A DNA stretch of 13,837 nt from an uncultured Clostridium sp. (lineage in GTDB: Bacteria > Bacillota > Clostridia > TANB77 > CAG-508), in NCBI GenBank assembly GCA_946497585.1, contig CAMMLF010000035.1, forward strand, positions 1 to 13,837, read 5' to 3'. Made by a program: the position numbers and the translations under genes. The notes under the pieces are model-generated. The model was given only the letters and a program-made list of their open reading frames with translations, did not search any database and was not told the origin of the DNA. Positions 1 to 6,231 of the stretch are shown here, piece after piece (positions within the stretch are counted from its first letter, which is position 1; each line of letters starts with the position of its first letter).

Positions 1-52
1 ATATTATTATATTATATTATATTATATATAATATTATATATAGTATTATTTC
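1..52. repeat. AT-only low-complexity tract with 5-base tandem units
   Basis: The first ~50 bases are almost pure A/T. On the minus strand they read as tandem TATAA units, each overlapping a -10-like TATAAT. The tract lies downstream of the terminator of the kinase-like gene, so it could be the promoter region of the next leftward gene, but no convincing -35 partner at the right spacing was found. The rest of 53-120 shows no gene. Confidence 0.5.
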
Positions 53-120
53 TTATTTATAATAATAGTAACAAACTTTGGTTGTAACTCAAAAATTTTC
101 TCCCCGAAACAAAAAATTTT

Positions 121-149
121 TAAAAAAGTTGGCGCGAAAAGCACCAACT
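121..149 (-). terminator. Rho-independent terminator of the kinase-like gene
   Basis: Read on the minus strand, a 9-bp stem (AGTTGGTGC / GCGCCAACT, one G-U pair) with loop TTTTC is followed directly by six T residues. It starts just after the stop codon at 153. Confidence 0.9.
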
Positions 150-152
150 CTT

Positions 153-767
153 TTAATACATATCTTCGTAGTCAGAATAACTACCATAACTATCTAGTTG
201 AGTTGTAATTGAAATTCCAAAGTCAAACAACTTAATTCTTCCGTCCTTAAAACCGCAGTTTCCACTTCTAACGTCACGAAGAACAACATTATATTCTTCT
301 TCTAATATTGGTTCTAGCGCCTTTAACTCTGTTTGAAAGTCGCTCCACAATTCATCAAACTCATCCTCTTCAAAATCTCCCATTTCTTCTGTAAGTTCTT
401 GCTCAATTACAATTACACCGTTGGCGTCAAAATAATAATCTTTTATTTTAGCAAAACAATCTATGTTTAGTCCTTTTCTTTCCAAACTTTGAATAGCTTC
501 CCAAATAATTAGTTCAATAGCAAATTGACCAATAGGCCATACTAAAGCTTCTTCCTCTTCATAAATTTCTCCTAAAAAGTCATTTACGTCGTCCATAAAA
601 TCTGGAAAACGAAGATTTAATTCGTTTCTTTCTATTAGGTATCTTCCTCTTGGTATTTTATAAACTATTCCGTCTTTAACATATGCTTCTTTACTAGCAC
701 CGCAGCCTATATATTCTGCACCTTTCAATATTTCGTCTACTGTTTTATTTATTTTTCTAATTTCCAT
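153..767 (-). CDS. small protein-kinase-like protein
   Basis: A 204-aa protein with a reduced protein-kinase fold signature. A glycine-containing loop (GCGASKEAYV, residues 21-30) is followed by VYK with candidate ATP-binding Lys37 and a possible helix-C Glu90. A catalytic loop LRDVRSGN has Asp165 and Asn170 at the HRDxxxxN spacing, and a metal-binding DFG sits at 182-184. Protein kinases are usually above 250 aa; here the chain ends about 20 residues after DFG, so the activation segment and most of the C-lobe are missing. It could phosphorylate a small molecule or protein, or be a pseudokinase; the substrate is unknown. The gene is monocistronic, with its own sigma-A promoter (806-834) and terminator (121-149). 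The 5' side AAAGGTTGTGGTTATAA gives a modest ribosome binding site. Confidence 0.65.
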   Translation of the reverse strand: MEIRKINKTVDEILKGAEYIGCGASKEAYVKDGIVYKIPRGRYLIERNELNLRFPDFMDDVNDFLGEIYEEEEALVWPIGQFAIELIIWEAIQSLERKGLNIDCFAKIKDYYFDANGVIVIEQELTEEMGDFEEDEFDELWSDFQTELKALEPILEEEYNVVLRDVRSGNCGFKDGRIKLFDFGISITTQLDSYGSYSDYEDMY

Positions 768-805
768 TTATAACCACAACCTTTCTCTTTTCTTTTTCTA
801 ATATT

Positions 806-834
806 ATTATAACACAATTTGTATTTTAAGTCAA
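806..834 (-). promoter_or_regulatory. sigma-A promoter for the kinase-like gene
   Basis: Minus strand: -35 TTGACT (834-829), 17-base spacer ending TGTGT (extended -10 TG), -10 TATAAT (811-806). The -35 box overlaps the T-tract of the preceding terminator. Confidence 0.9.
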
Positions 835-860
835 AAAAATAAAGGTGTGGCGGCACCTTA
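832..860 (-). terminator. Rho-independent terminator after the 44-aa membrane protein gene
   Basis: Minus strand: stem AAGGTG / CACCTT with loop CCGCCA, followed by TATTTTTTT. The stop codon of the small membrane protein gene lies at the base of the stem. Confidence 0.85.
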
Positions 861-992
861 TAAAATTATTAAAAACATTAGTAAGATTGACAAAATTAGT
901 TTCCAAGAAAACTTAACTTCTTTTGTTTTATCCCCATAAATAAAAAATATTAGCAATCCAATTCCTATTAGCGCTATTCCAACTTTTACCAT
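858..992 (-). CDS. 44-aa small membrane protein
   Basis: Short gene starting with ATG at 992, preceded by a perfect AAGGAGG eight bases upstream. The peptide begins MVKVGIALIGIGLLIFFIYG, then has a short charged linker (DKTKEVK) and a second hydrophobic stretch ending LILSILLMFLIIL. Both hydrophobic stretches could span the membrane, with the linker on one face. No family recognised. It is flanked by its own promoter (1017-1045) and terminator (832-860), which strongly supports expression. Small two-helix proteins of phages can be holins, superinfection-exclusion factors or toxins; nothing here decides between these. Confidence 0.8.
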   Translation of the reverse strand: MVKVGIALIGIGLLIFFIYGDKTKEVKFSWKLILSILLMFLIIL

Positions 993-1016
993 ATATCTTA
1001 CCTCCTTCATAATATA

Positions 1017-1045
1017 ATTATATCATAATATGAATTAAAAGTCCA
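1017..1045 (-). promoter_or_regulatory. sigma-A promoter for the 44-aa membrane protein
   Basis: Minus strand: -35-like TGGACT (1045-1040), 17-base spacer ending TATGA (extended -10), -10 TATAAT (1022-1017). The -35 is weaker than in the sibling promoters. Spacing and the A/T sequence after the -10 match them. Confidence 0.75.
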
Positions 1046-1156
1046 GTACAAATTTGGCAAAAATTACTAAATAAGTTTTTTACATTTTCTTCCTTTTGAT
1101 TTTACATTATTTTTGAAGGCGAAAAGCCTTTAATTTTATTTGTAAGGAGGCTCTAT

Positions 1157-1267
1157 ATGTATTACGATGATGAGGACAGAGATGAGAAGATTGAAGAAGA
1201 AGCTGAAGAAAAAGCTGAAAAAGAAAATCAAGGTTCTAACAAAAGGAATAAGAAGTCTAGTAAATAG
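1157..1267 (+). CDS. 36-aa highly charged acidic microprotein (only plus-strand gene)
   Basis: ATG at 1157 follows a textbook AAGGAGG (1144-1150) at six-base spacing. The 36-aa product starts MYYDDEDRDEKIEEEAEEKA and ends in a Lys/Asn/Ser-rich tail, so charge runs from strongly acidic to basic. It is probably disordered or a short helix. No family recognised. A hairpin (AAGGC-GAAAA-GCCTT, 1116-1130) followed by a T-rich stretch lies in its leader and could be structural or attenuating. A weak candidate promoter is TTTACA (1079-1084), 18 bases, TACATT (1103-1108). A symmetric terminator follows at 1273-1291, separating it from the converging membrane-protein gene. Confidence 0.7.
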   Translation: MYYDDEDRDEKIEEEAEEKAEKENQGSNKRNKKSSK

Positions 1268-1300
1268 AGTAAAGAGGGCTTAAAGCCCTCTCTTAAATTT
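1265..1300. terminator. bidirectional terminator between converging genes
   Basis: An 8-bp stem AGAGGGCT / AGCCCTCT (1273-1280 with 1284-1291) has a 3-base loop. The plus-strand side continues CTTAAATTT and the minus-strand side TTTACTCTATTT, so it can serve both the 36-aa plus gene and the minus operon ending at 1293. Confidence 0.75.
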
Positions 1301-1832
1301 CTACATTATAATCTATTTTTATTGTGTTTGTTGGTACTACTAATATATATTTTGTTTTTTCTAAACCAACTTCGTAATCTTCGTTTTTACCCCACAACTC
1401 ATCTATTATTGTAACTTTTTTCTTTATAACAGTTCTTAATTCAATAACCTGCGGCGTTTCGTCATCTGTTTCTTTCAAATATGTTCCGTTAAAAGGCAAA
1501 GTTTGTAATTGTTTACCATACTCTTCATTTGAGAAGAACACATATTGCAATTGTTGTGATGTTTGTCCAGCGATTGTGCCACAACCTAGTACAAAACTAC
1601 CATAGAAGCTACTATTTTCTTGACTCTGCAATTCTAATCCAGTTATATTATACAACTTATGTTCTTCATCTACTGTATAACGTCCTATTGCATAATTTAT
1701 CATAGGAATAAAAAATAAAAATATTATTGTTACTGTTGTTATGCCAAATATTAAATCTTCATCATAGGTAAACTTTGATGCAAGAAGAAATACTACTACC
1801 ACAATTAAAATTGATATAATACAATACCACAT
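1293..1832 (-). CDS. membrane protein with two N-terminal helices and a C-terminal soluble domain
   Basis: A 179-aa protein with two membrane-spanning segments (about 3-19 and 28-48) joined by a short loop containing YDED. A ~130-residue soluble domain follows, ending in a beta-rich motif (TKYILVVPTNTIKIDYNVEI). The body contains a charged stretch (VIKKKVTIIDELWGKNEDYEVG). This architecture is common among uncharacterised phage and bacterial membrane proteins; the closing VVPxxTIK strand looks familiar from such proteins, but I cannot name the family. ATG at 1832 is preceded by AGGAGG, which lies inside the last codons of the upstream 47-aa gene, implying translational coupling. It is the last gene of the unit driven from 2905-2933 and ends at the terminator at 1273-1291. 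Confidence 0.8.
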   Translation of the reverse strand: MWYCIISILIVVVVFLLASKFTYDEDLIFGITTVTIIFLFFIPMINYAIGRYTVDEEHKLYNITGLELQSQENSSFYGSFVLGCGTIAGQTSQQLQYVFFSNEEYGKQLQTLPFNGTYLKETDDETPQVIELRTVIKKKVTIIDELWGKNEDYEVGLEKTKYILVVPTNTIKIDYNVEI

Positions 1833-1836
1833 ACTA

Positions 1837-1980
1837 CTAACCTCCTAAAAAATTTGCTATTATTAAAAGTATTATAACTATGTAAAAAGAATAATTTATG
1901 AATTTCTCATTTCTAAATTCGGAAAGATAATTCATAATTATTGCTAAAATTAAAATCCAACTAATTGCTACTAGCGCCAT
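1837..1980 (-). CDS. 47-aa small membrane protein
   Basis: ATG at 1980 (MALVAISWILILAIIMNYLS...) follows an AGGTGA ribosome binding site. One strong N-terminal transmembrane helix (about 2-19) precedes a short polar section (EFRNEKFINYS). A second hydrophobic segment follows and the protein ends in LGG. The gene overlaps the end of the upstream 64-aa gene by 20 bases. Its last codons GGA GGT TAG form the ribosome binding site of the downstream membrane-protein gene. This overlap structure, and pairing with another membrane protein, suggest the two are made together. Function unknown. Confidence 0.75.
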   Translation of the reverse strand: MALVAISWILILAIIMNYLSEFRNEKFINYSFYIVIILLIIANFLGG

Positions 1981-2155
1981 TTTTATCACCTGTTATTCCC
2001 TCTATTCTTAAAACATTCTTATCTTTAAAAGGTAAATAGTGTAATAAAACGGTATTATACATTTGTGTTTCTTTCTCAGTTGTTACATATACTTCACACT
2101 CGCCAACATCAGTAGCTATATTGACCAACTCTTTTATAAAATCTGACAATAACAT
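1961..2155 (-). CDS. 64-aa hypothetical protein
   Basis: Starts MLLSDFIKELVNIATDVGECEVYVTTEKE, with an amphipathic N-terminal helix then beta-like strands (CEVYVTT, NTVLLHYLPF, NVLRIEGITG). This resembles many short phage proteins that begin with a leucine-rich helix followed by G(D/E)xEV; I cannot assign a function. An AAAGGAGG lies ten bases before the ATG, close behind the stop of the metallophosphoesterase gene, so it is co-transcribed with it. Its 3' end overlaps the start of the 47-aa gene. Confidence 0.7.
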   Translation of the reverse strand: MLLSDFIKELVNIATDVGECEVYVTTEKETQMYNTVLLHYLPFKDKNVLRIEGITGDKNGASSN

Positions 2156-2168
2156 AAGACAACCTCCT

Positions 2169-2873
2169 TTATATTATTTTTATAATTGATTTGTATAAAC
2201 AAGTAAATTTTTCATTTATAACCGTATCAATATGCCAATGACCAAAGTACCACTTGCTTATATCTGCCATTTGGTCTATTTTATCAAGTTGTTTTTGTGA
2301 ATTACTAATCGCGCCATCATTTATACCAGAATAAAGTTTCACCACTGGAATTATATTTGCTGGTGCATCATGAGAAAGCATTATATCTATTTTATTTTCT
2401 CTATAATTTCCATTATTTAAATTAGCTTTAAAATTCTTTACATCATCTTCATTTATTTCTTCTTCTGCCCACCAGCTACTATTCTCTTTTCTCCAAGCCT
2501 TATCTACTGAGTTGGCGCCGCCACATACTCCAACTCTTTTGCCACCTAAATTATATATTTCTCCTCTTAATAAGTGAATTATACCAAAAGGCAATACACC
2601 TACATATCCGCCATTCCAATATACGATAGTTTCAAGTTTCTTTATTTCTTTAAAGTTCTCGTGATTACCATCAACAAAAGCTGTTGTGAAATTCTTTTCA
2701 GATAATAATTCTAATAATGTTAAAGTTCTATTAGAGTTTTCTTCCCAAACAACTCCAAAATCACCAAGAACTATTATAATATCTTCTTTTGTCATTTGTT
2801 CGTCATCTATTCTCAATAATCTTCTAATATCACCGTGAATATCTCCTGTAAGATAAACCGAATTTATACTCAT
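2169..2873 (-). CDS. calcineurin-like metallophosphoesterase
   Basis: A 234-aa protein with the complete metallophosphoesterase motif series: GDIHG (10-14), GDFG (37-40), GNHE (69-72), a histidine in SHDAP (167-171) and GHWH (211-214). These ligate two metal ions that hydrolyse phosphomono- or diesters, and it is likely cytosolic. The usual second motif is GDxxDRG; here it is GDFGVVWE, as in some phosphodiesterase branches of the family. Substrate unknown: nucleotide, nucleic-acid end or protein phosphate. I chose ATG at 2873, not the in-frame ATG 18 bases upstream. AAAGGAAG lies at correct distance from 2873, while the upstream ATG would sit at the very 5' end of the transcript from the promoter at 2905-2933. 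First gene of a four-gene unit. Confidence 0.88.
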   Translation of the reverse strand: MSINSVYLTGDIHGDIRRLLRIDDEQMTKEDIIIVLGDFGVVWEENSNRTLTLLELLSEKNFTTAFVDGNHENFKEIKKLETIVYWNGGYVGVLPFGIIHLLRGEIYNLGGKRVGVCGGANSVDKAWRKENSSWWAEEEINEDDVKNFKANLNNGNYRENKIDIMLSHDAPANIIPVVKLYSGINDGAISNSQKQLDKIDQMADISKWYFGHWHIDTVINEKFTCLYKSIIKII

Positions 2874-2904
2874 ACTTACACTTCCTTTCATTCTTTATAA
2901 TTAT

Positions 2905-2933
2905 ATTATATCATAAATCTGGCGCGAAGTCAA
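2905..2933 (-). promoter_or_regulatory. sigma-A promoter for the metallophosphoesterase unit
   Basis: Minus strand: -35 TTGACT (2933-2928), 17-base spacer ending TATGA, -10 TATAAT (2910-2905). The spacer contains a GCGC tetranucleotide, one of the over-represented motifs of the window. Confidence 0.93.
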
Positions 2934-2980
2934 ATTTATTTATTTTTAGCTACGAAAATTCTAATTTAATATTCTCTTAT

Positions 2981-3034
2981 GAAAAATAAAAAATCGCAGT
3001 GAATTTACTAGAAATTTTAAGCAAATCCACTGCG
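2981..3034 (-). terminator. long-stem Rho-independent terminator
   Basis: Minus strand: a 15-bp stem with two G-U pairs (3034-3020 with 3009-2995, outer part CGCAGTG / CACTGCG), followed by ATTTTTTATTTTTC. It ends the unit that carries the cysteine-rich gene and the start-less open frame behind it. The rest of 2934-2980 shows nothing recognisable. Confidence 0.9.
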
Positions 3035-3039
3035 TTATT

Positions 3040-3225
3040 CTAATTCTCGTTGTTCCAATCTCCTAAATAATGTGCTTTAAAAATAGTGTCATCTATTTGA
3101 ATAGACGAAGCAATTGCAGAGAATCTTTCCCAACGAATTTCTCTATCAACTAAATCATAATTTACTTCTATGTGGGGATTGGAGAATAAATTTGCTCCAA
3201 CCCCTTTAGCTAGTCCAAGTCTGTA
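3040..3225 (-). pseudogene. start-less open frame: gene remnant or possible -1 frameshift extension of the cysteine-rich gene
   Basis: Directly after the cysteine-rich gene an open frame runs to TAG at 3040. It reads well as protein: ANLFSNPHIEVNYDLV, then DREIRWERFSAIASS, then IQIDDTIFKAHYLGDWNNEN. It has no in-frame ATG, GTG or TTG. The frame is -1 relative to the upstream gene and is open across that gene's stop codon from position 3225, so a -1 shift near the last codons would append about 60 residues. No classical slippery heptamer is visible. A Shine-Dalgarno-like AAAGGGG lies near its beginning, so a non-standard start, or a single-base assembly or mutation error near the CCCC run at about 3175, is also possible. 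A strong terminator follows immediately, which argues that this is the true 3' end of a transcribed unit. Confidence 0.45.
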
Positions 3226-4562
3226 TCATCTTCATCTTCATTTTCATTAAGTTCTTTATACTCTTGCCAACGAGGGCAATCTCTACAAGCTCTCTCACAA
3301 GCATGGGCAACCCCATCATCTACATAATGATTTCCACAATAAGACTCACAAGCTTCACAAGTATCTAATTCGCATACTGGATGAGCATCATCCCAATAAG
3401 TACATCCCTCACAGTTTTCTGCACAACAAGAAGTTTCACAATAATCATCACAATATTCGCAATAATATCTTTCTTCCCAACCTTCACAAGTAAATCCGTT
3501 TCCTAAATATTCACCATCACTGTCTGAACCTCTTAAAGTATCGCCACAACCACAAGGACAGTGAATTGGTTCTGTATATACTGGTATATCTTCATCTTTG
3601 CAATCTCTTAATTTCAATACTCTTTTACCAAATTCAGAATATCCATATTCTGCATAATCTCTATAACAACTACTACCAGCTGTAACCCAGTAATTAGTAG
3701 CTCCTTTGTAATTCGCAACTACTTCTTCATAAAGTTCTCTTAATTGTTTATAAAAATTATCAGGATAATCCTTGCCCGGGTATATTTCATTAAATGATAT
3801 GTGTGTTAAATTTTTTGACATATTTACCCAGTGGCGCATTCGCTTATATCTTAAATTTTTAATTTCATAATTATATAATTTGAATTTTCCCTCAGAAGTC
3901 CAAACATAAGTAATTGTAGAATTTTTGTCAAGTAACGCCGCCATACAGCCATCTGCGTGAGACTCAGTGTTATCAGTTTCTAATCTGTAACAAGAACACC
4001 AGTCATATGGGTTTTCAGAAGCTGTCATCATATCTATTGGGTCTATTGAAATTGTATAGTTGGCGTCAACTTTATTGTTCTCATAAATTCTTCCTATTCT
4101 AGTTACAACTTCATCTGGAAATTTCAAATATTTTTTACAGAAGTGAGTAATAGACATTCCTTCTATCCTTAAATCTGGAAAGTAGTCTGCTATTCTAGCA
4201 GTATCATATCTATAACTAATCATCATTTTGTTTGTAGGTAAATCCATAAACATTCTTAACCAAGGTCCGTACTCTGGATAGTCTTTCCATAGGCTTCTAT
4301 AATCTTTACCTCTATCATCTTCAATTTTTTCATAAGAGAATTTAATATCTTTATAAAGTTCATTTCCTAACATTTGAAATATACGATATTTGTTTTTTGC
4401 CCAAGTTAATAAATATTCTTTTATCATTTTGTTTGGAATTTTTTGTAATGGTAATCCACTAAATACAGATATACACTTTGTAAAATCAACTATATTAACT
4501 TTCTTTAACATAGGTATATATTTTTCCTCAACACCATCTATCAATTCTAATGTTTTTAACAT
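3210..4562 (-). CDS. uncharacterised protein with SENPYDWCSC motif and cysteine-rich C-terminal metal-binding-like region
   Basis: 450 aa. The N-terminal ~170 residues are helical. A central block contains IDPIDMMTASENPYDWCSC (173-191), then HADGCMAALLDKNSTITYVW (202-221), a pattern of a folded domain with paired cysteines. The last third (335-429) has 18 cysteines, mostly in CxC and CxxC pairs (CPCGCG, CEYCDDYC, CEACESYC, CERACRDC), suggesting several zinc-binding knuckles or a metal cluster. The tail is Asp/Glu-rich (NENEDEDDTDLD). I do not recognise the family; zinc-knuckle regions often bind nucleic acid or proteins. ATG at 4562 follows AAAGAAAGGGTGATTTGA, an acceptable site, behind its own promoter (4598-4626). 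An open frame in the -1 frame follows directly (3040-3225). Confidence 0.8.
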   Translation of the reverse strand: MLKTLELIDGVEEKYIPMLKKVNIVDFTKCISVFSGLPLQKIPNKMIKEYLLTWAKNKYRIFQMLGNELYKDIKFSYEKIEDDRGKDYRSLWKDYPEYGPWLRMFMDLPTNKMMISYRYDTARIADYFPDLRIEGMSITHFCKKYLKFPDEVVTRIGRIYENNKVDANYTISIDPIDMMTASENPYDWCSCYRLETDNTESHADGCMAALLDKNSTITYVWTSEGKFKLYNYEIKNLRYKRMRHWVNMSKNLTHISFNEIYPGKDYPDNFYKQLRELYEEVVANYKGATNYWVTAGSSCYRDYAEYGYSEFGKRVLKLRDCKDEDIPVYTEPIHCPCGCGDTLRGSDSDGEYLGNGFTCEGWEERYYCEYCDDYCETSCCAENCEGCTYWDDAHPVCELDTCEACESYCGNHYVDDGVAHACERACRDCPRWQEYKELNENEDEDDTDLD

Positions 4563-4597
4563 TCAAATCACCCTTTCTTTTTTTTCTTTATAATTAT

Positions 4598-4626
4598 ATT
4601 ATATCATACTTTTTACTTTTAATCAA
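4598..4626 (-). promoter_or_regulatory. sigma-A promoter for the cysteine-rich protein gene
   Basis: Minus strand: -35 TTGATT (4626-4621), 17-base spacer ending TATGA, -10 TATAAT (4603-4598), followed by the TATAATTATAAAGAA-type sequence shared with the sibling promoters. No terminator separates it from the upstream gene ending at 4634. Confidence 0.92.
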
Positions 4627-4633
4627 GTTTATC

Positions 4634-5074
4634 CTACTTAACTTCTCTCCACTCTAATTCGTTTAAAGTATCTATGCAATTATAATTCATACAAAAGTCA
4701 TAAAATTCTTCTTGTTCATCATAAGAAAACTCATCGTATACTTTAAAATAATTTTGTTTTGGTACATATTTGTCAAAATCAAAGTCATAAGATTGTAAAA
4801 TTTTTAAAACTGTATTTGGTATTTCAGCGCCGACAGCTATAATTTCATTTGTTTTTAAAAACTCGCCATCAACATCATAAAATCTATTTTGAAATTTGAA
4901 TACTACGTGAAGTAAATCTCTAGTTACAGCTATCTCTCCTTGTGGAAAATGTTTTTGCAAAAGACAAGCAAATTTATAACAACCACCTCTATTAAAGTAT
5001 AATCTTGCTCTAACTGTTGAATTTTCTTCAAAAAGATTTTTTAATTTATCTATATAATCTAAAACTTCTTCCAT
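4634..5074 (-). CDS. small protein with a candidate Cys-His-Asp triad (papain/transglutaminase-like fold)
   Basis: 146 aa from the chosen start. An N-terminal helix is followed by NRGGCYKFACLLQKHFP (28-44), LLHVVFKF (54-61) and FYDVDGEF (65-72). The order GGC at a helix start, HVV on a strand, then YDxDG matches the Cys (C32), His (H56), Asp (D67 or D69) layout of papain-like or transglutaminase-like hydrolases. Activity and substrate are unknown; the call rests on motif spacing only. I prefer ATG at 5074, six bases after AAGGAG. The in-frame ATG at 5107 lies inside a 12-bp hairpin and has no ribosome binding site. The gene has its own promoter (5151-5179) and apparently no terminator of its own. 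Confidence 0.75.
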   Translation of the reverse strand: MEEVLDYIDKLKNLFEENSTVRARLYFNRGGCYKFACLLQKHFPQGEIAVTRDLLHVVFKFQNRFYDVDGEFLKTNEIIAVGAEIPNTVLKILQSYDFDFDKYVPKQNYFKVYDEFSYDEQEEFYDFCMNYNCIDTLNELEWREVK

Positions 5075-5096
5075 AGCTTTCTCCTTTCCAATAACA

Positions 5097-5127
5097 AAAT
5101 CGGACATAGAAAATTTATGCCCGACTT
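5097..5127 (-). promoter_or_regulatory. 5' leader hairpin of the C-H-D protein gene
   Basis: Minus strand: 12-bp stem AAGTCGGGCATA / TATGTCCGATTT with two G-U pairs and a 7-base loop, ending about 15 bases before the ribosome binding site. It lies between transcription start and start codon. It could stabilise the mRNA, attenuate, or catch read-through from upstream; only a weak T stretch follows. Confidence 0.6.
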
Positions 5128-5150
5128 TTTATCTCTTTTTCTATAATATA

Positions 5151-5179
5151 ATTATAACACAATTTTTAGTCTTTGTCAA
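5151..5179 (-). promoter_or_regulatory. consensus sigma-A promoter for the C-H-D protein gene
   Basis: Minus strand: perfect -35 TTGACA (5179-5174), 17-base spacer ending TGTGT, perfect -10 TATAAT (5156-5151). The -35 box lies inside the last codons of the upstream 51-aa gene (GTT GAC AAA GAC TAA). Confidence 0.95.
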
Positions 5180-5321
5180 CACTGGTGATTATAGTGAATA
5201 CTATTCCTACAATAAGAGTAATTGCTTTTAATACCCAAGAAGCTATGTATATTCCCCAGAACCATCCACCAGCTACTCCTAATTCAGTAGCTAAAAGACC
5301 TAATAAAATCAAAACTAACAT
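5166..5321 (-). CDS. 51-aa small membrane protein
   Basis: ATG at 5321 preceded by GGAGG six bases upstream; that site is formed by the final TGG AGG codons of the DHH gene, three bases away. The product MLVLILLGLLATELGVAGGW... has two hydrophobic segments: about 2-12 continuing into a Trp/Gly-rich turn (GGWFWG), and about 25-47. It ends in the polar tail SVDKD. Last gene of the long operon from 10846. No family recognised; holin-like size but without further support. Confidence 0.75.
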   Translation of the reverse strand: MLVLILLGLLATELGVAGGWFWGIYIASWVLKAITLIVGIVFTIITSVDKD

Positions 5322-5324
5322 ATT

Positions 5325-6221
5325 TTACCTCCATAATAATTCTTTTGAAACAAATCCTGCGGCGCCCTTATGCCCTCCTCCGCCGTAAGAAGAACAAATT
5401 TCAGCGCAGTCTACATAATTTTTATTTGAATATAAACTTGTTGTCCAAGTTTCTCCATTGTAGCAGAATGTTCCTATTATATCATATTTATCAATTAAAT
5501 CTCCAAAGAATTCTGAATTCGCATTCCCTAAATTAGCTAGAAAAGCTGAGAAACCACCAATTTTAGTTTCAAATCCATATCTATTCATAAATTCTTTTGC
5601 CCAACTATTACGATATTCTTTCATTGCTTCTCCACTTTGAATAAAGTGTCCTAATTCTTCTCTACCATAGAATTTATCAAAATAGTAGTCTGCAAAAGGA
5701 TTAGATATTCTAGCATTAAAACTAATTGTGAATAATCTAGTTTCTTCCCCATATAAGTGCTCCCATACATCCCAATCTCCTGCTAATTTTATATAAGTAG
5801 GAATTTCTTTTCTATAAAGACTTTTTATATTATTAGGATAATCTGTAAGAAATTCTTGTGTTTCATTTTGTCTCCCATTGAAATACCAATAGGTTAAAAC
5901 ACATCCAGCTATACCGTTAGCGCGAAGACCAGAAATTTCTTGTTCAAAATCTTTATATTTTTCTATTGCAGATTTATGATGGTCTATCCAAACCACTCTT
6001 TTTGTTTTATTTAACAACTTAATCATTTCTTCTGGACTAATAGAATAATCTACAATAAAAACTTCTTCATTTGTTGTAATTATATCCAATGGAAATTTTT
6101 TGCTATAATCCATTTTTATAAAATCTTCTTGTAAAAATTCTTTTTTTCTTTCTCTCATTTTATTAAGAATAACTCTAGCTGAAACAATACCATCCATATC
6201 ATTATGATAAAAAACTTTCAT
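5325..6221 (-). CDS. DHH/DHHA1 family phosphoesterase (RecJ/NrnA-like)
   Basis: 298 aa. N-terminal DHH domain: HNDMDG (6-11), IVDYS with Asp58, WIDHH with the DHH triad at 80-82, and GDWDVW (148-153), all metal ligands in this family. C-terminal DHHA1 domain ends in SSYGGGGHKGAAGF (277-290), the substrate-binding GGGH signature. Family members degrade short RNA oligonucleotides (nanoRNases), dephosphorylate pAp, cleave cyclic dinucleotides or act as 5'-3' exonucleases. Its size fits the NrnA-like or cyclic-dinucleotide group, not RecJ (above 500 aa). In a phage it could recycle nanoRNA or counter cyclic-nucleotide defence signals; that is inference. Start set at ATG 6221, which follows AGGAGG; the TTG six codons upstream has no suitable site. 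That ribosome binding site overlaps the end of the preceding gene. Confidence 0.88.
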   Translation of the reverse strand: MKVFYHNDMDGIVSARVILNKMRERKKEFLQEDFIKMDYSKKFPLDIITTNEEVFIVDYSISPEEMIKLLNKTKRVVWIDHHKSAIEKYKDFEQEISGLRANGIAGCVLTYWYFNGRQNETQEFLTDYPNNIKSLYRKEIPTYIKLAGDWDVWEHLYGEETRLFTISFNARISNPFADYYFDKFYGREELGHFIQSGEAMKEYRNSWAKEFMNRYGFETKIGGFSAFLANLGNANSEFFGDLIDKYDIIGTFCYNGETWTTSLYSNKNYVDCAEICSSYGGGGHKGAAGFVSKELLWR

Positions 6222-6231
6222 ATAATTCCTC

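Noticed and set aside
2874..2891. Upstream ATG (2891) as start of the metallophosphoesterase
   Set aside because: It would lie about 7 bases after the predicted transcription start with no ribosome binding site; ATG at 2873 has one.
5173..5536. Plus-strand frames overlapping the DHH gene and the 51-aa gene
   Set aside because: No ribosome binding site and antisense to well-supported minus genes; low-complexity composition of a complementary strand.
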